In this document: in pieces, positions 1 through 5,242 of the stretch
How the letters are laid out: the number at the start of each line of letters is the position of its first letter
Numbering within the stretch: the first letter of the stretch is position 1
NCBI GenBank assembly: GCA_029940345.1
Contig: JAOZRC010000425.1
Span: forward strand, 1 to 5,275
Origin: Desulfobacterales bacterium
GTDB taxonomy: Bacteria; Desulfobacterota; Desulfobacteria; Desulfobacterales; JAUCGF01
DNA length: 5,275 nt
Direction of reading: 5' to 3'
Translations under genes and position numbers: made by a program
Notes under the pieces: generated by a model
Databases searched by the model: none
What the model was told of the DNA's origin: nothing
The model's input: the letters and a program-made list of their open reading frames with translations, nothing else

Positions 1-1143
1 TTAAATCGCGCATAGCTCCTCTCCCGCCTGCTCTAAGGTTGAATTTTTTTTAGCAAAACAAAACCGCAGCACCTTGTGATCGTCATTCCGATGATAGAAA
101 ACAGACGGTGGAATTGATGCCACACCGTGTTCAATCGTGAGGCGCCGGGCGAAATTCTGATCCGGTTCGTCTGATATCGCTGTGTAATCCAGCATTTGAA
201 AATAGGATCCGTGACAGGGCAGGGCTTTGAAACGCGATCGGCCAATCGCAGATAGGAATTTGTCCCGTTTCCGCTGATAAAAAGCGCCAAGGTTTACATA
301 AGCGTCTTTATTATCTAAAAAATCAGCCAGCGCATACTGGATCGGCGTGTTGGCGGCAAAAATCAAAAATTGGTGAATTTTTTGAAATTCCCGAGTCAAT
401 GCCGCCGGTGCCAGACAATACCCCACTTTCCAACCTGTGGTGTGATAGGTTTTGCCAAACGAGCTGACAACCAGACTGCGCGCTGCCAATTCCGGATGCC
501 GGCATATACTTTCATGGATAAGACCGTCAAAAATGATATGTTCATACACCTCGTCACTTAGAATCAATATATCCGAATTTCGGACGATGCTTTTCAAAGC
601 GGTGATATCCGCCGGGCTCAATACGGCACCGCTGGGATTATGCGGTGAATTTAAAATGATCAGTTTCGTTTTGGGCGTTATGGCGTGGCTGACTTCATCC
701 CAGTCAATATGGTAATCAGGAAATTTTAACTGTAAAAATACAGGGACGCCGCCATTTAATTTTACTACGGGCATGTAGGCGTCGTAAGCCGGTTCAAAAA
801 TGATCACTTCATCATCGGGTTTGATAACCGCACTGATAGCGGCAAACAAACCTTCCGTCGCTCCCCCGGTCACCGTTATTTCAGATTCCGGATTATATGC
901 AGCATTGTAAGATTCACGCACTTTCGCAGCTATTTTTTCACGCAGCACCGGTACGCCTTGCATGGGCGCGTATTGATTAAATCCTTGGCGCATGTAGTGC
1001 GCTGCCAATTCAATCAGTTTGGGATCCGCATCAAAATCGGGAAAACCCTGGGAAAGGTTGATCGCCCCATGTTCATTGGACAGAAGGGTCATTTGCGTAA
1101 AAATCGTGACACCGATGCCGGGTAGTTTGGATTTTATTTCCAT
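1..1143 (-). CDS. ybdL: Methionine aminotransferase, PLP-dependent class I/II (YbdL family)
   Basis: A complete 380-residue cytosolic aminotransferase of fold type I, close in length and sequence to E. coli YbdL (386 aa). Seen: SKLPGIGVTIFTQM and INLSQGFPDFD at the N-terminus (residues 5-38), NQYAPMQGV (56-64), the cofactor motif SPHNPSG with Asn169, SDEVYEH with Asp197 and Tyr200, the Schiff-base lysine Lys231 in SSFGKTYHTTGWKVGY, and the substrate-carboxylate arginine Arg360 near the C-terminus. Known for the family: E. coli YbdL prefers methionine, with histidine and phenylalanine also used; relatives act on kynurenine or glutamine. Inferred: transamination between methionine and 4-methylthio-2-oxobutyrate. 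The start is supported by an upstream AGGA about 8 bases away and by alignment with YbdL. The stop codon occupies the first three bases of the window, so downstream context is unseen. It is divergent from the adenine deaminase-like gene. A kynurenine or other aromatic aminotransferase is the main alternative. Confidence 0.93.
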   Translation of the reverse strand: MEIKSKLPGIGVTIFTQMTLLSNEHGAINLSQGFPDFDADPKLIELAAHYMRQGFNQYAPMQGVPVLREKIAAKVRESYNAAYNPESEITVTGGATEGLFAAISAVIKPDDEVIIFEPAYDAYMPVVKLNGGVPVFLQLKFPDYHIDWDEVSHAITPKTKLIILNSPHNPSGAVLSPADITALKSIVRNSDILILSDEVYEHIIFDGLIHESICRHPELAARSLVVSSFGKTYHTTGWKVGYCLAPAALTREFQKIHQFLIFAANTPIQYALADFLDNKDAYVNLGAFYQRKRDKFLSAIGRSRFKALPCHGSYFQMLDYTAISDEPDQNFARRLTIEHGVASIPPSVFYHRNDDHKVLRFCFAKKNSTLEQAGEELCAI

Positions 1144-1202
1144 GGGTCATATCCTAATAAGAATGTTTATATTTTACTTGAATGGCACCTAATCAGATTA
1201 TC

Positions 1203-1225
1203 TTAACTTAAAGACACTAACTTAG
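1203..1225. repeat. Paired short palindromes TTAACTTAA / CTAACTTAG
   Basis: TTAACTTAA (1203-1211) and CTAACTTAG (1217-1225) are each 4+1+4 palindromes, share the core TAACTTA, and have centres 14 bases apart. Two similar dyads in a divergent promoter region could be a binding site for a dimeric regulator. The sites are short and AT-rich, so chance is a serious alternative. Confidence 0.25.
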
Positions 1226-1231
1226 CGTCAA

Positions 1232-1247
1232 TTGAAAATTTTTTCAA
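1232..1247. repeat. Inverted repeat TTGAAAA-TT-TTTTCAA
   Basis: A perfect 7+7 base inverted repeat with a 2-base spacer lies near the middle of the divergent region. The right arm extends to TTTTTCAAG (1240-1248), which recurs inverted as CTTGAAAAA at 1287-1295 over the -35 candidate of the rightward gene. An operator is possible. It is not a terminator: the stem has only two G/C pairs and both flanking genes begin, rather than end, here. Confidence 0.35.
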
Positions 1248-1287
1248 GTATTATCCTGATGACGAACTCAAGTTGTTTTAATCGCTC

Positions 1288-1316
1288 TTGAAAAAGTAGC
1301 GATACGCTGGTACAGT
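1288..1316 (+). promoter_or_regulatory. Candidate sigma70 promoter for the deaminase-like gene
   Basis: TTGAAA (1288-1293, five of six to TTGACA) and TACAGT (1311-1316, four of six to TATAAT) are separated by 17 bases, the optimal spacing. The predicted start would give a leader of roughly 35-40 bases. A competing choice is the exact TATAAT at 1327-1332, which has no recognisable -35 at the right distance. Sequence alone does not decide between them. Confidence 0.4.
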
Positions 1317-1326
1317 CGATTAATAA

Positions 1327-1332
1327 TATAAT
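1327..1332 (+). promoter_or_regulatory. Exact TATAAT -10-like hexamer
   Basis: A perfect consensus -10 hexamer lies 28 bases before the ATG of the deaminase-like gene. That would leave a leader of about 20 bases, just enough for the Shine-Dalgarno. No -35 or extended -10 TGn is seen at the proper distance, so it would need an activator or may be a by-product of the AT-rich sequence. Confidence 0.3.
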
Positions 1333-1345
1333 TTATATCTGAACC

Positions 1346-1351
1346 AAGGAG
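1346..1351 (+). promoter_or_regulatory. Ribosome binding site of the deaminase-like gene
   Basis: AAGGAG ends 9 bases before the ATG at 1361. It is a strong Shine-Dalgarno and decides this start over the internal methionines at residues 17 and 21. Confidence 0.8.
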
Positions 1352-1360
1352 AATTGTGGT

Positions 1361-3163
1361 ATGGCTTTTAATCAATTATTAACCCAATCGTCCGACACCG
1401 CCAAATTGATGCGGGTGGCTATGGGCGAGGCGTTTGCCGACCTTATCGTTATCAACGCACAAGTATTGAATGTTTACACCGGGGAGGTGCTTCAAAATTG
1501 CAGTATTGGCATATCCGGCCAACAGATTGCCTATGTCAATGCCGACGCGGCACCGTTGATCGGCCCCGTATCCGAGGTGATCGATGTTCAAGGCCTGATC
1601 GTGATTCCGGGCTTGATTGACGGGCACACCCATTTGTCCTGGTTATACACGCCCGCCGAATTTTTAAAATATGCCATGCCCGGCGGAACCACAACGATTA
1701 TCACCGAAACCCTTGAATTTTACCCAGTGTGTGGTGATAAGGGACTGCTTGATTTTCTAGACGCCATAAAAGACCAGCCCATAAAAATTTTAGCCACGCT
1801 GCCTGCCATGGCCTCAATCAGCAAAAAAGCGCGTGGCGTCACCTCCGAAACCGTTGAAACATTTTTGACGCGCGATGATATTGTCGGATTGGGGGAATCT
1901 TACTGGCAGGAAGTGCTTCAAAATCCGGATCTGTTCCTGCCTTTGTTTGATGAAGTCAAACGCGCCGGTAAAACCCTTGAAGGCCATTCCGCGGGTGCCA
2001 ACCCTAAGAAATTAATGGCGTATATCGCTGCCGGAATCTCATCCTGTCATGAACCGATCAAGGCGGATGAAGTTTTGGAACGTTTGCGCCTGGGGCTGCA
2101 TGTGATGATTCGTGAAGGCAGCATTCGGCGCGATCTGGCCGCAATCGCTGAAATTCGAAATGCCGGCGCTGATTTACGCCGCTTAACACTTGTTACGGAC
2201 GGCATCTCACCGGAAGATTTAGTAGAAAAGGGTTATATGGAATATCTGGTTCAAAAAGCGATCGATTGCGGCTTTGATCCGGTGACAGCGATCCGTATGG
2301 CCACGTTAAACATTGCGGAACATTTCAGATTAGATCATCTTATCGGTGGAATCGCGCCGGGCCGTTTTGCCGATCTGGTCGTTATCCCTGATCTGCGAAC
2401 CATCCGCGCGCAGTATGTCATCAGTAATGGGAAATTGATCGCCCGGCAGGGACAGCTTTTAGTGCAACCGCGTCAGCACGATTTTGCCAAAGAGAGTATG
2501 GTATCCGTCCGATTTAAGTCTGAAATCCGTCCTTCCGCTTTCAGGATTGAGATAGATGAAACATTGGCGAATCAGAACATAGCCGCAAACGAACCGATCC
2601 ACGCCAAAGTGCGGGTGATTGAAATGTTAACGCCGTTGGTGACCGGGGAAAAGGTAATGGAGCTGCCGGTTCAAGATGGCCATATCCGGCCCGATGCCGA
2701 TCAGGATTTGGTGAAAGTCGCCGCTGTTGACCGAATCCATTATCCGGGCAAAACCTTCTGTAGCCTGATTCGCGGTTTCGGCCTGAAATCCGGTGCGATC
2801 GCCTCCAGCGCCGCCTGGGATACCACCGCTATCGTTGTTGTGGGAGCCAATGATGAAGATATGGCCTTGGCTGTCAACCGAATCCATTTTCTCCAGGGGG
2901 GCGCGGTGGTTTGTGACCGTGGCCTGATTCGGGCGGAACTGGCCACACCGATTTTCAGTCTCTTAGCCGATTTACCGATGGCGTCCCTGGTTCGCAAAGT
3001 GGCTGAAGTGAATCATGCCGCCGCCGCGCTGGGCATTCCTTTTCCAGATCCCATCTTATCCCTGATCACCCTTACCGGCGCGGCGATCCCCTTTTTACGG
3101 ATTTGTGAGGAGGGGTTGGTGAATCTGAAGGATGGTAGAACCAAAGGCAGCGTGATAAAATAA
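1361..3163 (+). CDS. ade: Adenine deaminase-type amidohydrolase (divergent Ade)
   Basis: A 600-residue cytosolic metal-dependent amidohydrolase with the two-part layout of adenine deaminase (about 580-590 aa in E. coli and B. subtilis). Seen: composite N-terminal strands (27-80); the catalytic barrel with His89-x-His91 in PGLIDGHTHL, MPGGTTTII (106-114), Glu179 in GLGES, His209 in GHSAG, His230 in SCHEP, IREGS (250-254) and Asp280 in LVTDG; GGIAPGRFADLVVIP (329-343); then the Ade C-terminal domain with VAAVDRIHYPGK, RGFGLKSGAIASS and VVVGANDEDM (453-501). Known: Ade hydrolyses adenine to hypoxanthine and ammonia for purine salvage. Odd: where canonical Ade has HIESS, TDDR and AHDSHN, this protein has HLSWL, TDGIS and AWDTT. 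The chemistry is probably retained, but the exact substrate is uncertain and could be another purine or cyclic amidine. It has its own Shine-Dalgarno and is divergent from ybdL. Confidence 0.85.
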   Translation: MAFNQLLTQSSDTAKLMRVAMGEAFADLIVINAQVLNVYTGEVLQNCSIGISGQQIAYVNADAAPLIGPVSEVIDVQGLIVIPGLIDGHTHLSWLYTPAEFLKYAMPGGTTTIITETLEFYPVCGDKGLLDFLDAIKDQPIKILATLPAMASISKKARGVTSETVETFLTRDDIVGLGESYWQEVLQNPDLFLPLFDEVKRAGKTLEGHSAGANPKKLMAYIAAGISSCHEPIKADEVLERLRLGLHVMIREGSIRRDLAAIAEIRNAGADLRRLTLVTDGISPEDLVEKGYMEYLVQKAIDCGFDPVTAIRMATLNIAEHFRLDHLIGGIAPGRFADLVVIPDLRTIRAQYVISNGKLIARQGQLLVQPRQHDFAKESMVSVRFKSEIRPSAFRIEIDETLANQNIAANEPIHAKVRVIEMLTPLVTGEKVMELPVQDGHIRPDADQDLVKVAAVDRIHYPGKTFCSLIRGFGLKSGAIASSAAWDTTAIVVVGANDEDMALAVNRIHFLQGGAVVCDRGLIRAELATPIFSLLADLPMASLVRKVAEVNHAAAALGIPFPDPILSLITLTGAAIPFLRICEEGLVNLKDGRTKGSVIK

Positions 3164-3199
3164 TGTTGAAATCAAATACTCATAAAATGCCGAAATCAT

Positions 3200-3205
3200 A
3201 GGGGA
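3200..3205 (+). promoter_or_regulatory. Ribosome binding site of cvfB
   Basis: AGGGGA lies 5 bases before the ATG at 3211, a usable Shine-Dalgarno that supports this start. The 47-base gap after the deaminase-like gene shows no hairpin terminator. TTGAAA and TAAAAT are present but only 11 bases apart, so no convincing promoter is seen and read-through from upstream is possible. Confidence 0.6.
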
Positions 3206-3210
3206 AGAAC

Positions 3211-4074
3211 ATGCTAAAAATTGGAAGATATAATGATCTGGTTGTGGAAAGCAGGGGTAAATTCGGTTTATATTTACATTCTGAAACTGGAAGGATTTTA
3301 CTTCCTCAAAAATACGTTTCAGAAGATATAAATATAGGTGATACACTCAAGGTGTTTGTATATACCGACTCTGAAGACCGGCTTGCCGCAACAACTTTAA
3401 AGCCCTATGGAATTCTTGGAGATTTTGTTTTCCTTAAAGTAAAAGATGTCGCATCATTTGGAACTTTTATGGATTGGGGGCTTGCAAAAGATTTGCTCGT
3501 GCCCAAAAGTGAGCAGCAGGATAGAATGGTTCCCGGGAAAAAATATCTCACAAAGATCTGTTTTGATGACGTCACAGGCAGGGTTTACGGCACGACCAAA
3601 ATATCCGTGAATTGCGATAAAAATATTAAGGATCTTAAGGTGGGTCAGAAAACAGATCTGCTTATCTGCGCCTTTACCAACATTGGTATTATGGCCGTAA
3701 TAAATAACAGATACTTTGGTATGTTATATAAAAACGAAACCTATCTGGACCTATCGATAGGAGATACTTGCACGGGTTATATCATGCGTCTTCGTGAAGA
3801 CAATAAAATTGACCTCACTTTAAAAAAACCGGGTTATAATTCTATAAAAGGCTCCGGCGACGCCATTGTAGCCATTTTAAAAGAAGCAGGCGGTTTTATA
3901 CCCTGTTATGATAAAAGCTCTCCGGAAGAGATTAAAACGATTTTTTCCATGAGTAAAAAAGAATTTAAAAGAGCTATCGGCAGTCTGTTTAAAAAAGGCA
4001 TCCTGGAATTGAAAAAAAACGGAATCAGGCTTAAACAAGGGAAAAGAAAAAAAATAAATGAAAGACAGAGATAG
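3211..4074 (+). CDS. cvfB: CvfB/YitL-type S1 RNA-binding protein
   Basis: A 287-residue cytosolic protein with the CvfB layout and usual length (about 280-300 aa). There are three S1-type OB folds: S1-like 1 at about residues 1-62 (GRYNDLVVES...GLYLHSE...ILLP), S1-like 2 at about 66-132 (FLKVKDVASFGTFMDWGLAKDLLVP, the best conserved S1 segment), and S1-like 3 at about 140-206 ending in KIDLTLKKPGY. A winged helix follows at about 213-275 (GDAIVAILKEAGGF...SMSKKEFKRAIGSLFKKG) with a basic tail. Known: CvfB of Staphylococcus and Streptococcus binds RNA and affects virulence-gene expression and mRNA turnover; in most other bacteria its role is unknown. Inferred: RNA binding, possibly linked to translation, since the next overlapping gene is a SUI1-type translation factor. 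Sampled rows are about 35% GC, lower than the upstream metabolic genes. The family call is firm; the cellular role is not. Confidence 0.88.
   Translation: MLKIGRYNDLVVESRGKFGLYLHSETGRILLPQKYVSEDINIGDTLKVFVYTDSEDRLAATTLKPYGILGDFVFLKVKDVASFGTFMDWGLAKDLLVPKSEQQDRMVPGKKYLTKICFDDVTGRVYGTTKISVNCDKNIKDLKVGQKTDLLICAFTNIGIMAVINNRYFGMLYKNETYLDLSIGDTCTGYIMRLREDNKIDLTLKKPGYNSIKGSGDAIVAILKEAGGFIPCYDKSSPEEIKTIFSMSKKEFKRAIGSLFKKGILELKKNGIRLKQGKRKKINERQR
4047..4061 (+). promoter_or_regulatory. A8 run at the cvfB-yciH junction
   Basis: Eight consecutive A (4047-4054) fall in the cvfB 3' end, three bases before the yciH ATG (4058-4060). Both alternative frames stop here: TAA at 4055-4057 in the yciH frame, directly abutting its ATG, and TGA at 4059-4061 in the third frame, forming ATGA. 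Polymerase or ribosome slippage on the run would therefore end translation at the yciH start. No good Shine-Dalgarno sits at normal spacing; the nearest AAGGG (4037-4041) is 16 bases away. Coupled translation is likely, but slippage is speculative. Confidence 0.35.
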
Positions 4075-4429
4075 TAACAGTAACAGCAAACTCGTTTATT
4101 CAACAGGGTTGGGTAGGATATGCCCTTCCTGCGAAAAACAGTCTGCGAAATGTAAATGCAAAAAGAATAAGAATCACACCCCCAGGGGAGACGGAAAAGT
4201 TCGCGTGGAGAGATCTGTCAAGGGGAGAAAAGGAAAAGGTGTTTCCTTAATAAGTGGTCTTCCTCTTGGAAACGCCGAGCTAAAACAGCTTGCAAAAAAA
4301 CTAAAACAAAAATGCGGAACCGGCGGAACAGTTAAGAACGGTGTGGTTGAGATCCAGGGAGATCACAGGGATTTTTTGGTCGAAGAACTGAATAAACTCG
4401 GATATAAAGCTAAAAAGGCTGGGGGATAG
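4058..4429 (+). CDS. yciH: YciH/SUI1-family translation initiation factor
   Basis: A 123-residue bacterial homologue of eukaryotic eIF1 (SUI1), slightly longer than E. coli YciH (108 aa). Seen: SNSKLVYSTGLGR (8-20) as in YciH; a cysteine cluster CPSC-x6-CKC (Cys22, Cys25, Cys32, Cys34) that could bind zinc and is absent from E. coli YciH; a basic linker; then the SUI1 core from GDGKVRVERSVKGRKGKGV (44-62) through LKQKCGTGGTVKNG (82-95), VEIQGDHRD (97-105) and the terminal AGG. Known: E. coli YciH can act in start-site discrimination and has been described as an inhibitor of translation initiation under stress. Inferred: binding to the small ribosomal subunit. The start is set by alignment to the YciH N-terminus; it overlaps cvfB by 17 bases in another frame, implying coupled expression. 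A 6-base tandem duplication (AGTAAC at 4073-4084) explains the SNSNS stretch. Confidence 0.93.
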   Translation: MKDRDSNSNSKLVYSTGLGRICPSCEKQSAKCKCKKNKNHTPRGDGKVRVERSVKGRKGKGVSLISGLPLGNAELKQLAKKLKQKCGTGGTVKNGVVEIQGDHRDFLVEELNKLGYKAKKAGG

Positions 4430-4435
4430 ACCCAC

Positions 4436-4442
4436 GGAGGTG
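4436..4442 (+). promoter_or_regulatory. Ribosome binding site of the glycosyltransferase
   Basis: GGAGGTG is a full match to the anti-Shine-Dalgarno. Its GGAGG core ends 4 bases before the ATG at 4445, a little short but workable. It gives this gene independent strong initiation, unlike yciH. Confidence 0.7.
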
Positions 4443-4444
4443 TC

Positions 4445-5242
4445 ATGTCAACGATTATATACGGTGTGTGCGGGGAGGGATCGGGGCATTCTTCACGAGC
4501 GCGTGAAATGGCGCGACACCTGGTAAAACTGGGCCATGTGGTAAAAATTGTGAGCTATGACAGGGGTCTTGCCAACCTTAAGGATGAGTTCGATGTTTTT
4601 GAGACCGAGGGACTGCACATCGCCAGCGCCGACAACAAAGTCTCAAAGGTGAAAACATTCACCCATAATCTGAAAAAACTTGGGTCAGGCCATAGAGCGG
4701 TCACGGCATTGAAAGAGAATCTGTTCAAAACATTCAAACCTAACTGCGTGATCACGGATTTCGAACCCATGACGGCCTATCTTGCCGGCCATTACGAAAT
4801 CCCGCTAATATCGCTGGATAATCAACACCGGCTTCGCTATATAAAATTCCCCTGCCCGGAGCACCTAAAAAATGACTTCAGGCTGACTAAAAATATTATC
4901 AGGGGCATGGTACCGAAACCGGATGTATCCCTGGTAACCACCTTCTACTATGATAAAATTTTAAATAACAGAACCTTCGCCTTTCCCCCGATATTAAGAC
5001 AAGAAGTCATTGACGAAAACCCATCCGACGGCTCCCATATCCTTGTATACCTGAGTTTCGGCTTCGACTCATTTCTAAAAATCATAGAGAAATTCAAGCG
5101 AGAGACATTTCGCGTTTACGGTTATAATAAGCATGAAACGCATGGCGCACTGACGTATAAACCGTTCAGCAAAGAAGGCTTTCTGAGGGATATGGCGACT
5201 TCCAAGGCGGTTATGGCCACTTTAACTTCTTCTGTTGAATAA
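4445..5242 (+). CDS. MJ1255-type GT-B glycosyltransferase, C-terminally truncated
   Basis: The reading frame of 265 residues covers the N-terminal and early C-terminal part of a GT-B glycosyltransferase of the MJ1255/VC2487 type; family members run to about 330-350 aa. Seen: the N-terminal IIYGVCGEGSGHSSRAREMA (4-23) with the glycine-rich first loop, CVITDFEP (101-108), ISLDNQHR (122-129), FPPILR (180-185), HILVYLSFGF (198-207), and FLRDMATSKAVMAT (246-259). No signal peptide or membrane segment is visible. Relatives normally continue after ATSKAVxAT with a glycine-rich donor-binding segment and a conserved glutamate-containing motif. Here six unrelated residues (LTSSVE) follow, then TAA. The nucleotide-sugar-binding region is therefore missing and the product is probably inactive. 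The start fits both the Shine-Dalgarno and the family N-terminus. Inferred role when intact: transfer of a sugar in surface polysaccharide or glycolipid synthesis. It lies 15 bases after yciH, likely in the same operon. Confidence 0.8.
   Translation: MSTIIYGVCGEGSGHSSRAREMARHLVKLGHVVKIVSYDRGLANLKDEFDVFETEGLHIASADNKVSKVKTFTHNLKKLGSGHRAVTALKENLFKTFKPNCVITDFEPMTAYLAGHYEIPLISLDNQHRLRYIKFPCPEHLKNDFRLTKNIIRGMVPKPDVSLVTTFYYDKILNNRTFAFPPILRQEVIDENPSDGSHILVYLSFGFDSFLKIIEKFKRETFRVYGYNKHETHGALTYKPFSKEGFLRDMATSKAVMATLTSSVE

Larger units (their letters stand above)
1144..1360. promoter_or_regulatory. Divergent intergenic control region
   Basis: This 217-base AT-rich stretch separates the 5' ends of the aminotransferase (leftward) and the deaminase-like gene (rightward), so it must carry both promoters unless one gene is driven from a distance. 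No ORF or structured RNA stands out. Visible elements are listed separately: a plus-strand promoter candidate, an exact TATAAT, an AT-rich inverted repeat and scattered CTTGAA half-sites. For the leftward gene only weak candidates are seen. A TTGACG (minus strand, 1226-1231) could be a -35 element but has no well-spaced -10. TATAAA and TAAAAT (minus strand, about 1166-1176) could be -10 elements but lack a good -35. Confidence 0.6.

Noticed and set aside
33..715. Short ORFs on both strands within the aminotransferase gene
   Set aside because: They overlap a full-length gene with complete family motifs, have no ribosome binding sites of note and encode no recognisable protein.
1232..1247. AT-rich inverted repeat followed by T residues as an intrinsic terminator
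   Set aside because: The T run is part of the repeat arm, the stem has only two G/C pairs, and no gene ends nearby on either strand.
2627..2997. Two minus-strand ORFs of about 85 codons inside the deaminase-like gene
   Set aside because: They are antisense shadows of the GC-rich coding region, and their translations are low-complexity with no family resemblance.
3164..3210. Promoter for cvfB from TTGAAA (3166-3171) and TAAAAT (3183-3188)
   Set aside because: The spacer is only 11 bases, too short for a sigma70 promoter, and no other pairing fits.
4073..4084. AGTAAC tandem repeat as a phase-variation tract
   Set aside because: There are only two copies and the unit is 6 bases, so copy-number change would not shift the frame; it merely lengthens the SN stretch of YciH.
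3877..4103. Minus-strand ORFs rich in Leu/Phe/Ser that resemble membrane peptides
   Set aside because: They are the complement of the lysine-rich, A-rich end of cvfB. The apparent hydrophobicity follows from reading poly-A as poly-T (Phe/Leu).
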